DNA from: HGM04593 sp045588485
GTDB taxonomy: Bacteria; Bacteroidota; Bacteroidia; Bacteroidales; Bacteroidaceae
Assembly (NCBI GenBank): GCA_045588485.1
Contig: JAZNEI010000037.1
Coordinates: 1 to 51,568, forward strand
Length of the DNA stretch: 51,568 nucleotides
Reading direction: 5' to 3'
Below, one piece after another: positions 1 through 8,989 of this stretch. The notes under the pieces are model-generated. The model did no database searches. It was not told where the DNA came from and saw nothing but the letters and a program-made list of their open reading frames with translations. The translations under genes and the position numbers were made by a program. The number at the start of each line of letters is the position of its first letter. Within the stretch, counting starts at the first letter, position 1.

Positions 1-46
1 ATCGTGAGCATTTTACGTTAAGATTTTCTGTGCGCAGAGCCTTTTG

Positions 47-74
47 CCTACTTTTCGTCGGCACGAAAAGTAGG
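47..74. repeat. 12-bp perfect inverted repeat hairpin
   Basis: Positions 47-58 (CCTACTTTTCGT) pair perfectly with 63-74 (ACGAAAAGTAGG) around a 4-base loop. It lies downstream of the minus-strand helicase gene that ends at 166. It could be a terminator for that gene or a dispersed palindromic repeat. Only one copy is visible in this window. The rest of 1-165 shows no gene that I can support. Confidence 0.55.
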
Positions 75-165
75 AGAAAAAGAACAATGAAAGGCTGAAT
101 TTAGCAAACAAGCCTAAATGAGAGACTGAAAAAGTTTTACCGGATACCAATAATTATATATATAC

Positions 166-1587
166 TTAAACTTTCCAATTGACAAGATAGAGCCTCTCTG
201 TTGCACGTGTAAAGGCCGTATAGAGCCAACGGTAGTAATCGGCATCATAGCCGTCGGCTGCGACAAAGCCCTGGTCGATAAAGACTCTGCGCCACTGTCC
301 ACCCTGCGCCTTGTGGCAGGTTACAGCATAACCATATTTTACCTGCAAGGCATTATAATAGGGATTTTTACGCAGCTCTTCCATTCGTTTGCGTTTTGAA
401 CGTATCTCGGGATAATCGTCCCAGACAGCAGTGAACAAGCGTTCATTCTCGTCGCGTGTAAGGGATGGTGACTCACTTGTCAAAGTATTGAGCATTATCT
501 TTACATCCATCTCACAATCCTCGTAGTCGACAAATGAGAGTGTGACATCGGCATATCTGAAGCCGTACATCTCCTCTACCCCACCTACACGCACAATCTC
601 GGCAACATCGCCATTGGCTATAAAATCTATTTTCTCGAGCAGAGATTTATCTTCCTTTCCAAGCTCTTCGCGCCAAAAATAATTGTTCTTTACCACCATA
701 AGCAGGTCGCCACGGTTGAGTTCATCCTCGCGGTAGAGTATACGACGGCGTATCCCTTCGTTATACACATTAGCCCTTTTGTTTGAACGACACAGTATTA
801 TTGTCTCGTCGATACCGGCCTCGCTATAACAGCTCTCGATAGCCTCAATGAGTTCGTCACCCGAGACACGGCACACATCGGCAAAACCCTCGAAACGCAC
901 CTGAGGAAACTCTCCTATAACCCCCTTCGAGATAATCTCGCGAAGCATTGTTGCATTCTGCAAAATACCCGAACCGTCGCTCTGACGCATCACCTGTGTC
1001 ATCTCGACGCGAACGACATCGAGAAACATCGAACGCAGATAGTCACACGAGAGGGCAGGCGAAAGTTCCTCGCCAACAGGTGGCAGCTGCGCTGTATCGC
1101 CAAGCAAGAGCATAGAGCATCCATCACCCGAATAGACAAACTCGACAAGGTCGTCGAAAAGTGCTCCCGAGCCAAAGCCGGAGGATCCTCCTGCCGCAAT
1201 CATAGAGGCCTCATCGACAATAAAAAGAGTATTGCGCCAACGATTATCGGCAAGAGTGAACACCGTATTGTTCACAATGGATTTTTGACGATAGATACAT
1301 TTGTGTATGGTGTGCGCACTTCGACCCGAATAGTTCGAAAAGACCTTTGCCGCACGGCCCGTCGGAGCAAGTAACACCACCCTGCGCTCGAGCTGCACAA
1401 GAGTGCGCACCAATGCCGAGATAAGCGTCGTTTTTCCCGTTCCGGCATAACCGCATAACATAAAAACCTGTCGGTCGGAAGGCATCAGAAGAAAATCGGC
1501 CAATTTTTCTATCGTTTTTTCTTGCTGAACTGTTGGAGCGAAAGGAAAATTTAATTTAATTTGCGAGGTTAAATATTTATTTATCAC
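166..1587 (-). CDS. RecD/Dda-like ATP-dependent DNA helicase (UvrD_C_2 family)
   Basis: This 473-residue protein looks like a superfamily 1B DNA helicase. The N-terminal RecA-like domain has a Walker A motif GYAGTGKTT with Lys near residue 52, followed by a Walker B-like FIVDEASMI and the motif LLGDTAQLPPVG. The C-terminal helicase half ends with YAVTCHKAQGGQW and YTAFTRATERLYL, typical of the UvrD_C_2 fold in RecD and phage Dda helicases. It is much shorter than RecD or RecD2 and lacks an obvious extra N-terminal domain. It probably unwinds DNA during repair or replication in the cytoplasm, but the exact role is not shown by the sequence. It is divergent from the gene starting at 1721, with 133 bp between them. 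Confidence 0.85.
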   Translation of the reverse strand: MINKYLTSQIKLNFPFAPTVQQEKTIEKLADFLLMPSDRQVFMLCGYAGTGKTTLISALVRTLVQLERRVVLLAPTGRAAKVFSNYSGRSAHTIHKCIYRQKSIVNNTVFTLADNRWRNTLFIVDEASMIAAGGSSGFGSGALFDDLVEFVYSGDGCSMLLLGDTAQLPPVGEELSPALSCDYLRSMFLDVVRVEMTQVMRQSDGSGILQNATMLREIISKGVIGEFPQVRFEGFADVCRVSGDELIEAIESCYSEAGIDETIILCRSNKRANVYNEGIRRRILYREDELNRGDLLMVVKNNYFWREELGKEDKSLLEKIDFIANGDVAEIVRVGGVEEMYGFRYADVTLSFVDYEDCEMDVKIMLNTLTSESPSLTRDENERLFTAVWDDYPEIRSKRKRMEELRKNPYYNALQVKYGYAVTCHKAQGGQWRRVFIDQGFVAADGYDADYYRWLYTAFTRATERLYLVNWKV

Positions 1588-1637
1588 TTTTTCACAATAA
1601 TTTTCAGATAGAGAAACATTATTCCGTTTTTTTATCT

Positions 1638-1645
1638 TATTTTTG
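1638..1645 (+). promoter_or_regulatory. candidate Bacteroidota -7 element
   Basis: TATTTTTG matches the TAnnTTTG -7 consensus and lies 75 bp upstream of the ATG at 1721, in the divergent gap. I could not see a convincing -33 TTTG at the usual distance, so this is a candidate only. Confidence 0.35.
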
Positions 1646-1720
1646 CAACGTATTATCGTGTGCGAAAGTACACATTTTAAAATAGCATAGAAAATAAAAC
1701 AAAAAAATATTTAAATCCTT

Positions 1721-2461
1721 ATGAAAAGAATTGCATTGAACTTGCTACTAATTGTAGCAATCGTTGGTTTGGCATTCATTTGCTACCGCAGTATTATGGA
1801 CCCCATCGAGTTTGAACAAGTACGTGACGCACGTGAGAAACAGATTATCGCTCGCCTCATCGACATCAAGAATGCTCAGCTCGAGTACCGTAGAGCTAAT
1901 AAGGGTGCATATACCGACAATTTCGACACTCTCATCAGTTTCGTAAAGACAGCCAAGATGCCCGTTATCTTCAAGGTAGGCGAGCTTAATGACGACCAGC
2001 TCGAGCGTGGTTTCACCGAGAAGAGCGTTCTTGAGGCTATCGAAAAGGCTCAGAAGACCAACAAATGGAAGCAGAGAGTAACTATCGTTAAGGAGGACAA
2101 GAAGAAAGAGAACCTTGATATAGACTTGGAGAAAGAGGGTCTTAAGGAGTTCCGTCGCGATACTACCTGGATTTCGGTTCTCGACTCAGTATTTGGTCGT
2201 AGCTATGCTATCGACTCAATCCGTTTCGTACCCTTCGGCAACGGTGAGCAGTTCACAATGGAGACAAGCTGCGATACCTCAAAGGCAGGTGCTCCCCAGT
2301 GGCTATTCGAGGCACGCACTCCTTTCGAGGCATACCTCTCGGGTATCAACGACCAGGAGATGAAGAACCTCATCATCAAAGAGAAGAAGCTCAACCGTTA
2401 CTGCGGTCTTAAGGTCGGTGACGTAGAGAAGGCTAACAACAACGCAGGTAACTGGGAGTAA
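1721..2461 (+). CDS. membrane-anchored pseudopilin-like hypothetical protein
   Basis: This 246-residue protein starts with a short basic end and one hydrophobic helix at about residues 5-23. A charged helix follows at about residues 28-60, which includes ARLIDIKNAQLEYRRANKG, then YTDNFDTLISFV. This layout resembles the N-terminal stem of type II secretion or type IV pseudopilins, but there is no clear prepilin peptidase site (Gly/Ala then Phe with Glu at +5). The rest is charged and probably periplasmic, with a Cys near residue 185 (SCDTS) and another near the C-terminus (YCGL). It is followed after 7 bp by a DUF3822-type gene and then rsmD, so the three are probably cotranscribed. The function is unknown; the pilin comparison is from pattern only. 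Confidence 0.75.
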   Translation: MKRIALNLLLIVAIVGLAFICYRSIMDPIEFEQVRDAREKQIIARLIDIKNAQLEYRRANKGAYTDNFDTLISFVKTAKMPVIFKVGELNDDQLERGFTEKSVLEAIEKAQKTNKWKQRVTIVKEDKKKENLDIDLEKEGLKEFRRDTTWISVLDSVFGRSYAIDSIRFVPFGNGEQFTMETSCDTSKAGAPQWLFEARTPFEAYLSGINDQEMKNLIIKEKKLNRYCGLKVGDVEKANNNAGNWE

Positions 2462-2468
2462 TCACTCT

Positions 2469-3275
2469 ATGAACGGAGTGAACACTTACGCACATAAAAC
2501 ATTATCCATCCGCATAAGTACGGATGGATTTTGTTTTTGCAGCTATACATCCTCGGAACCCGATTCATTGCAATACCGCCACTACGAAGCAGATAGCACA
2601 ATAACTCTTGCTGCCAACTTCGAGAGAGCATGGGAACAGTCGCCTTTTGCCAAGGGCAACATTTATGACGATGTAAATGTCATAATGGCAACAAGCGAGT
2701 TTACCACAATCCCCACAGAGTACGACAACAAAGAGGAGCACAAGGCTATATACAGCCTTTGCTTTCCACACACGCCTAAGACTGCCTACATAGCCGCAAA
2801 CCATCTTACTGCACAAGGAATAACCATTCTGTTCGCAATAGAGAACACACTGCACAAGAAGCTATGCGAGATTGGGCGAGTCAAATACCTTGCCCCAGCA
2901 AGCATATTATTAGGATTCCTTGCCCGACAGCCGATGGAAGAGAAACGATATATGCTGGCCTGCTTTCACAATGGAAAATCATTGCTGCTGACCATAGAAG
3001 ATGAGAAACCTACATTAATAAACAGTTTCAAGTCGGAGAGTTTGCACGACCAGACATTCTATCTGCTGAGTATATGGAAAGAACAGTCTCTATCGCAAAG
3101 CGACGACACATTATATCTGTGTGGCGACAAGAGCGTCGAAGAGATTTCCACATTGTTGGGGCAGTTCATAAGACACAGTAAACGTATAAACCCCAACCTT
3201 TTGTTCCGTTCCAATCTTCTGAATCGTATAAAGGATATACCTTTTGACCTACAAGCCCTACTACTATGCGAATAA
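2469..3275 (+). CDS. DUF3822 family protein
   Basis: This 268-residue soluble protein sits directly upstream of rsmD, and its ATG lies just after the previous gene's stop. That neighbourhood and overall pattern fit the Bacteroidota family DUF3822. No signal peptide or membrane helix is visible. The alternating strand pattern (LSIRISTDGFCFCSY, then ANFERAWEQSPFA, then VNVIMATSEFTTIPTEY, later DDTLYLCGDKS) recalls the actin-like fold of PilM and GspL-type assembly proteins, although no nucleotide-binding motif is clear. Its 3' end overlaps rsmD by 10 bp. The family name is recalled rather than searched, and the actin-like idea is inference. Confidence 0.75.
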   Translation: MNGVNTYAHKTLSIRISTDGFCFCSYTSSEPDSLQYRHYEADSTITLAANFERAWEQSPFAKGNIYDDVNVIMATSEFTTIPTEYDNKEEHKAIYSLCFPHTPKTAYIAANHLTAQGITILFAIENTLHKKLCEIGRVKYLAPASILLGFLARQPMEEKRYMLACFHNGKSLLLTIEDEKPTLINSFKSESLHDQTFYLLSIWKEQSLSQSDDTLYLCGDKSVEEISTLLGQFIRHSKRINPNLLFRSNLLNRIKDIPFDLQALLLCE

Positions 3276-3868
3276 TAAGCGGAAAATACAAAGGACGACA
3301 CTTCGACATTCCCCGTAACTTCAAGGCGAGGCCCACTACCGACTTTGCCAAGGAGAACCTGTTCAACATATTACTGAATTACACCGATTTTGAGGAGTGC
3401 GACGCACTCGACCTATTCTCGGGTACAGGAAGCATAAGCCTTGAACTATTATCGCGCGGATGCAGTTCAGTAACATCGGTCGAGATGGACCAACAGCACT
3501 TTGCACATCTTAAAAGAACAGGTACAGCTCTTGGCGAGAGAAATTGGCGCATCATCCGTGACGATGTATTCAAATTCATCAAACGATGCACCGCATCATA
3601 CGATATTATCTTTGCCGACCCCCCGTATGCACTGAAAGGGCTTCCCGAGATTCCGGGACTTGTAATGAGCAGCAATATGCTTAAGCCTGGTGGAATATTC
3701 ATCTTTGAGCACGGTAAGGATAATGATTTCAGTAACCACCCTGCCTTCTTCCGACACGTAGCATACGGCAGTGTAAATTTCAGTTTTTTCAGACACGTTG
3801 CTACGGAGATGCAAGAGGATATTACCGAGCCTGCCGAAAAGACAAATAATACAATTATTACAGAATAG
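3266..3868 (+). CDS. rsmD: 16S rRNA (guanine(966)-N2)-methyltransferase RsmD
   Basis: RsmD methylates N2 of guanine 966 in 16S rRNA within the 30S subunit, using S-adenosylmethionine. The 200-residue product begins MRIISGKYKGR, typical of RsmD. It carries the SAM-binding loop DLFSGTGSISLE near residues 49-60 and the catalytic motif DPPY near residue 118. The length fits the family. The start overlaps the end of the DUF3822-type gene by 10 bp, which suggests translational coupling. The 3' end overlaps the convergent cardiolipin synthase gene by 11 bp. Confidence 0.93.
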   Translation: MRIISGKYKGRHFDIPRNFKARPTTDFAKENLFNILLNYTDFEECDALDLFSGTGSISLELLSRGCSSVTSVEMDQQHFAHLKRTGTALGERNWRIIRDDVFKFIKRCTASYDIIFADPPYALKGLPEIPGLVMSSNMLKPGGIFIFEHGKDNDFSNHPAFFRHVAYGSVNFSFFRHVATEMQEDITEPAEKTNNTIITE

Positions 3869-5285
3869 GAGAGAAGAGTCGTGCAAGCGACTCTTTTATT
3901 TTTTCGCCGAAAGGTCGCTTATGGAACTCGCGCAGAGTTATATGCCTGCAACACTCTGCATCGACAAGGAACTGCTCCTTACACAATCGGGCAAACTGCG
4001 CATCATAGAGATAAGCCGACACCTCAAAATTATAGTCAAAACTACGAAAGTCCATGTTTGCCGAACCTATAATTGTTAACATGTCATCCGAAACAAAGCT
4101 CTTTGCGTGTAACATACCCGGAGAATAGAGATAGACTTTTATTCCCGACCTCATAAGCCGTTCGAGATATGAACGCGAGGCATAATCGGTGAGACTGCTG
4201 TCGCTGTGCATGGGAACCATAAGACGAACGTCAACACCCGACAGTGCTGCACTCTCCATGGCTGTGATAACCTGCTCCTTTGGCATAAGATAAGGCGTTT
4301 GGATATAGACATAATGTCGAGCGCTTGACAGTGCCATCACCAAAGAAGATGGAATAGTGCGCCACAGCCCCATAGGATGAGATGTTGCTATCTGCATTAA
4401 CATATTGCCTGCATTTTGCGGCTCGGGGAAATAGCGTCGTCCGCTTACCACAGTGCCGCTTACAAGGTACCAATCGATAAGAAACGAGGATTGCAGCCCA
4501 TAGACACCGTATCCTGTAACTGATAACATCGTATCGCGCCACTCACCGCCATTGATACCTTGCAGATAGCGATTAGCAATATTGCATCCACCCACGAAAC
4601 CTGTCTGTCCATCTATAACCACAATCTTACGATGGTTACGGTAGTTTGTCTTTCGAGATAGAAAAGGGAAACGCACCTTTAAGAATGAATTGACCTCGCC
4701 GCCTGCCTCGGATACAACATCGAAAGAACGGGGGTTGCACCTCCAACACCCCACACTATCGTACAAGAGGCGTACCTCGACACCCTCTTTCGCTTTAGCC
4801 ACAAGAGCATCAAGAACCATTTTGCCACACTCATCATCCTCAAAGATATAGAATTGCAGATGAATATGCTCCTTGGCCGCCTCTATCGCTTTAATGAGGC
4901 GTTCCATAAAATGCGAGGTATCGGCAATTAACTCGACATCTGCTGTTGCAGGAAATGCTTCGGATACATTCTCAAGATATGCCGCAAGACCTTTATATTG
5001 CATAGGAATCTCCTTTTGTGCATAAGAATGGCAAGCAATATGTGCACCCTCGCGTATCTGACTCCCGAACCGTTTGCGTATATATCTGAGACGACGTGTG
5101 TCGCGACCGAAGAAGAAATAAAGTATAAGCCCCAGCAAAGGGATAAAGAGAAGCACAAACACCCACGAAATTGTCACAAAAGGGTTGCGGTTGCCCAAAA
5201 GCACCTTTACCATTATCAGTAGTGCGATAATGATATTCAACATATATAGGAGATGGAATATTTTTTCCCAGTCGAATGCAGCCAT
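3858..5285 (-). CDS. cls: cardiolipin synthase (phospholipase D family)
   Basis: Cardiolipin synthase condenses phosphatidylglycerol or related lipids to form cardiolipin at the inner membrane. The product, 475 residues from the start chosen here, has two N-terminal membrane helices (about residues 10-30 and 38-60). Two PLD-type HKD motifs follow: HRKIVVIDG near residue 217 and HAKSFVSDDMLTIIGSANMD near residue 391. An in-frame ATG at 5366 would add 27 residues (MYKTVKKRESQ...). I prefer 5285 because MAAFDWEKIFHLLYM leads directly into the first membrane helix. The gene is 89 bp downstream of the beta-barrel protein gene on the same strand and convergent with rsmD. Confidence 0.9.
   Translation of the reverse strand: MAAFDWEKIFHLLYMLNIIIALLIMVKVLLGNRNPFVTISWVFVLLFIPLLGLILYFFFGRDTRRLRYIRKRFGSQIREGAHIACHSYAQKEIPMQYKGLAAYLENVSEAFPATADVELIADTSHFMERLIKAIEAAKEHIHLQFYIFEDDECGKMVLDALVAKAKEGVEVRLLYDSVGCWRCNPRSFDVVSEAGGEVNSFLKVRFPFLSRKTNYRNHRKIVVIDGQTGFVGGCNIANRYLQGINGGEWRDTMLSVTGYGVYGLQSSFLIDWYLVSGTVVSGRRYFPEPQNAGNMLMQIATSHPMGLWRTIPSSLVMALSSARHYVYIQTPYLMPKEQVITAMESAALSGVDVRLMVPMHSDSSLTDYASRSYLERLMRSGIKVYLYSPGMLHAKSFVSDDMLTIIGSANMDFRSFDYNFEVSAYLYDAQFARLCKEQFLVDAECCRHITLREFHKRPFGEKIKESLARLFSPIL
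3874..3905 (+). terminator. rho-independent terminator for the rsmD transcript
   Basis: An 8-bp stem (AAGAGTCG at 3874-3881 pairing with CGACTCTT at 3888-3895) with a 6-base loop is followed by TTATTTTTTC. It starts 6 bp after the rsmD stop and lies inside the last codons of the convergent cardiolipin synthase gene. Confidence 0.65.
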
Positions 5286-5374
5286 TACAACAATGTTTAT
5301 CTGCGAAAATAACAAATAAAAAGAGAAAACCGATTGTGATTCTCTCTTTTTAACTGTTTTATACATTTACGGCA

Positions 5375-8293
5375 TCAATATCCGCGTCCGCCACCAAAGC
5401 CGCCACCGCCACGACCAAAGCCACCGGGTCCGAAACCGCCGTGTCCCATTCCACGCATCATACGACGTGTCTCCTTATCGCCCATAGAGTTAATCTTGTA
5501 GATAACGTGAACAAGCGCATAGTGATAGATGGCGTTACTCTGCGAGTCGCTACGCATAATGGCATTGATATTGCGGCTTATATTGCTCTGCTCCTGTAAA
5601 ATATCATATAGTTGCAGGCTCACTGTAAGCTGGTTCTTTGCCAAGAAGCTTGCCGAGAGCTGAGCGTTCCAAAGAAGTTCGTTGGTATTGAACTGTGGGT
5701 CTTCGTATCCTCTACGGCTCTGCATAGAGAGATTTGTCGAAAGAGTAAGATTCTGCCAAGGGAACTTAATATTACCGCTGGGACCATAAGAGAAATTCCA
5801 TGTGTCGAGGTTTCTATCGGGCTGTTGCTCGTTGCTCGAGTGCGAGTAGTTAAGCGAACCGTTCATCGTAAACTCAAAAACATCGTTACGGTATCCGAAC
5901 CTTATACGCTCGCCCACGCTTGTTGTCTCGACAGTGTTACGAACGCTACTGCTGTTACGGTCGGGGCTGATGTAAGAGACCTGATGGTTGTAGCGCAAGT
6001 CGGTATTTGTGCTATATGTGAATTTCTTGTTCTTTGGAAGTGCCGAATTAAAGCCGAAGCCACCGTAAGTTCCCCAATTACCGTTTATATTAACAGGCTG
6101 GCTTATCTGTCCTCCGGTCTCTTCGATATATGTCACTCTGCGAGTTATACTGTTTAATGTATTATTAAATCCTATATTAGCCGATATTCCTGTCTGAGTG
6201 TCGGGGTTATTGGTATTGAAGAATGCATTCAGATTACTGTTGAACGATGGCTTCAATCCGGGATTACCCTTTGTTATATATAGTGGGTTACTGTCATCGG
6301 TAATATCAAGCATATCGGTAATGGAAGGTTGACTTGTAGAACCGCGATACATAACATTCAGTGTTGTAGTCTTGTTCCACCTGTAACGCAGACGCAGGTT
6401 AGGAGTTATATTGTAGACCGTACGCTTCAGTACAGTATCGACTCCAAGGTATTGGTAACGCATCTGCGAACTTTGAGGCATCCATGTTACACCTACATTA
6501 AGGTTCATCTTCTCGGTTACATAACGCAACATCATCTGAACATCGTGGTTGGCATTGCGATATATAGAGAGACGGCTTAGGTCCTCGTCACGGTACTGCT
6601 CGTAATCCTGAGGCAATGCCGGGAAATGATAATTGCTGTTCAAAAGCATGTGGTAGACATCGGTCGGTATACTGTCAAACACAAATGTCGCACGGTCGCT
6701 ATTGCTATAGCTGTAGTTGAAGCGGTAGCTTAACTGCAGGAAAAGGTTCTTGAGAATAGGCTCGGTGTAGCTCAGACGTACATTATAACCCCAATTGGTG
6801 CCGGGAGTAGTAGAGTAACGGCGACGGTCGTATCCGCGACTGCCAGCATTCTCTTGATAGTAACGTACCACATTGTTCGACATCGACTTGTTCTCGCTGT
6901 CACGGTAGTTGAAACGTCCCTGCACAGTAAAATTTCGTCCAGGCTTTCCCAAGCGACGGTTGAGTTGCAAATTGGCGTTTACCGACCTGTTCTCGCCATT
7001 GCTCATACTCTCGTTATTATTGTTATTTATTGCAATAGAGTCGAGTGCATCGTAAACATCTCCGAAACGGTCCATAGGATACTCCATTAGTGAGAAGGGG
7101 TCGGCTGTAAATGTTGCAGATGTGCTATTTGACCATCCGTCATTGCTACTGTACGAGAATGAGGGACTGAAAATAACATTGGTAAAGCTATCGGGTTTCC
7201 ACTCGAAACGGAAATTTCCGTTAACATTGCTGTTACGTCCGAAACTTCTGTTACGGCTGTTGCTGAACTGGTTGCTTCGTCCCTCGGTCATAAAGTACTC
7301 GGTCGAAGTAAACGATTGGTTGTCGCTGTCGCTGTGACGATAACGCACATTACCTCCTATCTCATACTTCTCGCCCTCGGTTGCAAAGTTGAATGCAGCA
7401 TCCTTGTGCGCACTTAGTCCGCCGCCACCGCGACCCGAGAAGCCGCGGTCGTTCACATTGTTTGCCGAAAGGACCAAAGAGAGCTGACTCTTTGAGGAGA
7501 AGAGATTCGACATATTCTTTACAGTATAGCGGTCTTTGGTTCCGTAAGCAAGGTCGATATTTCCGAAGAAGCCCTCATCGGCACCCTTCTTCATCTGCAG
7601 GTCGAGTACTGTCTCCTCTTCGCCATCATCAATACCTGTAATACGAGTAAAGTCACTCTGTTTATCATAGAACTTCACACGGTCGACAAGTTCTACAGGG
7701 ACATTCTTCAGTGCTACATTCTTGTCGGTACCAAAAAAGTCTTTACCCTTCATAAGAATACGGTTTACAGTCTTACCGTTTATCTTAATGGTTCCATCGT
7801 CCTCGACCGTAACTCCGGGATATTTCTTTATAAGCTCCTCGAGCATAGAGCCGGGAGCCACACGGAATGCCGAAGTATTATATATTGTCGTATCCTCGGC
7901 CATTGTAATAGGAGGAGCCTCGGCTGTTACCACAGCCTCTTTTAGTGCCACTACATCATCGTTAAGGACTATACGGCCAAGATCTACACTCTTTTTTGCA
8001 ACTATTTTCACATTCTTCTGCTGTGAGACAAAGCCCACGCAAGAGAGACGCAAGAGATAGTCACCGGCCTGAGCCTGTAGTCCAAATTCACCCTTCTCAT
8101 CACTTGCTACACCTGCCTTATACACTGTATCGGGCAACAAATAGAGTTGCAAGGTTGCATTCTGCAATGGTGCATTCTCACTCTTGCTATATACAACACC
8201 GGTCACCGTTCCGTTTTTTCTGCTACTCTTTTTCTCCTGTGCCGAAACAGCAACCGTTAGTGCGACAAACAACAATAGTAAAAACTTTCTCAT
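5375..8293 (-). CDS. outer membrane beta-barrel protein with carboxypeptidase-regulatory and plug domains
   Basis: This 972-residue protein is a TonB-dependent-receptor-like outer membrane protein. The signal peptide is MRKFLLLLFVALTVAVSAQ. A carboxypeptidase-regulatory-like beta-sandwich follows at about residues 28-110 (GTVTGVVYSKSENAPLQNA). A plug-like segment lies at about 120-235 (KKYPGVTVEDDGTIKINGKT), and the remainder is a long Asn/Ser/aromatic-rich barrel of the OMP_b-brl_3 type. The last 30 residues are an unusual Gly-rich tail (GFGPGGFGRGGGGFGGGRGY). It probably takes part in uptake or surface assembly; no substrate is evident. There is no SusD-like partner, so it is unlikely to be a polysaccharide utilisation pair. 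The 244-bp gap to the divergent gene at 8538 is AT-rich. Confidence 0.87.
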   Translation of the reverse strand: MRKFLLLLFVALTVAVSAQEKKSSRKNGTVTGVVYSKSENAPLQNATLQLYLLPDTVYKAGVASDEKGEFGLQAQAGDYLLRLSCVGFVSQQKNVKIVAKKSVDLGRIVLNDDVVALKEAVVTAEAPPITMAEDTTIYNTSAFRVAPGSMLEELIKKYPGVTVEDDGTIKINGKTVNRILMKGKDFFGTDKNVALKNVPVELVDRVKFYDKQSDFTRITGIDDGEEETVLDLQMKKGADEGFFGNIDLAYGTKDRYTVKNMSNLFSSKSQLSLVLSANNVNDRGFSGRGGGGLSAHKDAAFNFATEGEKYEIGGNVRYRHSDSDNQSFTSTEYFMTEGRSNQFSNSRNRSFGRNSNVNGNFRFEWKPDSFTNVIFSPSFSYSSNDGWSNSTSATFTADPFSLMEYPMDRFGDVYDALDSIAINNNNNESMSNGENRSVNANLQLNRRLGKPGRNFTVQGRFNYRDSENKSMSNNVVRYYQENAGSRGYDRRRYSTTPGTNWGYNVRLSYTEPILKNLFLQLSYRFNYSYSNSDRATFVFDSIPTDVYHMLLNSNYHFPALPQDYEQYRDEDLSRLSIYRNANHDVQMMLRYVTEKMNLNVGVTWMPQSSQMRYQYLGVDTVLKRTVYNITPNLRLRYRWNKTTTLNVMYRGSTSQPSITDMLDITDDSNPLYITKGNPGLKPSFNSNLNAFFNTNNPDTQTGISANIGFNNTLNSITRRVTYIEETGGQISQPVNINGNWGTYGGFGFNSALPKNKKFTYSTNTDLRYNHQVSYISPDRNSSSVRNTVETTSVGERIRFGYRNDVFEFTMNGSLNYSHSSNEQQPDRNLDTWNFSYGPSGNIKFPWQNLTLSTNLSMQSRRGYEDPQFNTNELLWNAQLSASFLAKNQLTVSLQLYDILQEQSNISRNINAIMRSDSQSNAIYHYALVHVIYKINSMGDKETRRMMRGMGHGGFGPGGFGRGGGGFGGGRGY

Positions 8294-8509
8294 ATTTTTT
8301 TGTTATTCTTTTTAAGGATTACTCTAAGATTATACTAAAAGCTATCTGACTCGTCTTTCAATGTAGATTGACAACTATTTGACAAGAAAATCATAAAATA
8401 GTTTAATTAATAAAAATATCTTTTACCTTTAAAAATAAAAAACAACCTTTTTTTTGACCTATAAAAAATTTGGCGATACAAATTTAAACAGCTTATAAGA
8501 TTAAAATTG

Positions 8510-8517
8510 TATTTTTG
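8510..8517 (+). promoter_or_regulatory. candidate -7 element
   Basis: TATTTTTG matches TAnnTTTG and lies 20 bp upstream of the ATG at 8538, which would give a very short leader. No clear -33 TTTG is seen at the standard distance. It is the best promoter candidate in the AT-rich 8294-8537 gap. Confidence 0.4.
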
Positions 8518-8537
8518 CAGACGAAAAAAGATGATAT

Positions 8538-8936
8538 ATGAAAAAAGACAAAGAGAAGTTATCGTTGTCGGTGTTGAGTAGAATAGAGAAAGAGATACCC
8601 GATAACTTTGGCGAACCACTACTTGACGCACTACGCAAGACATTTGCATCGGACGATAATGAAAATATCGAGGCAACAGCCATAATAGGGATGTTATATC
8701 TATCGCACCGCCTTGCAAAATATCCCCAAACAAAGTTGCGCACATACTGCTGCAACCTGCGCGAAGAATACCCACTCTTGCCTCTCGACTGCCGTCATTA
8801 CGATGAGATATGTTCGGCAATAACAGGAGGATTACCTACCCAAGCAACACTTATAGACGATTCATTATCGTCCAAAAGCACTATGATAAGCAAAGAGCAT
8901 ATACTCGAAGCACTCGACTTTATAAGCAATGGGTAA
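8538..8936 (+). CDS. hypothetical protein (132 aa)
   Basis: I do not recognise this protein. It is 132 residues, mostly alpha-helical by composition, and has no signal peptide or membrane helix, so it is probably cytoplasmic. The N-terminus is strongly charged (MKKDKEKLSLSVLSRIEKE). The middle has a Cys pair (RTYCCNLRE) and two further Cys (PLDCRHYDEICSA), but the spacing does not match a standard zinc finger. It appears monocistronic, with a TATTTTTG promoter candidate upstream and a 221-bp gap to the lipoprotein gene downstream. Codon use looks like its neighbours, which supports it being real. Confidence 0.65.
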   Translation: MKKDKEKLSLSVLSRIEKEIPDNFGEPLLDALRKTFASDDNENIEATAIIGMLYLSHRLAKYPQTKLRTYCCNLREEYPLLPLDCRHYDEICSAITGGLPTQATLIDDSLSSKSTMISKEHILEALDFISNG

Positions 8937-8989
8937 AAAGAGACAAATGAGTGTTTACAAAGGTAGCAATTGCTAAAAAAGGCTAATAA

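Noticed and set aside
8407..8820. Minus-strand 137-codon frame over the 132-residue gene
   Set aside because: It covers the AT-rich promoter region and ends in low-complexity Phe/Tyr/Lys sequence; the plus-strand gene has better codon use and a promoter element.
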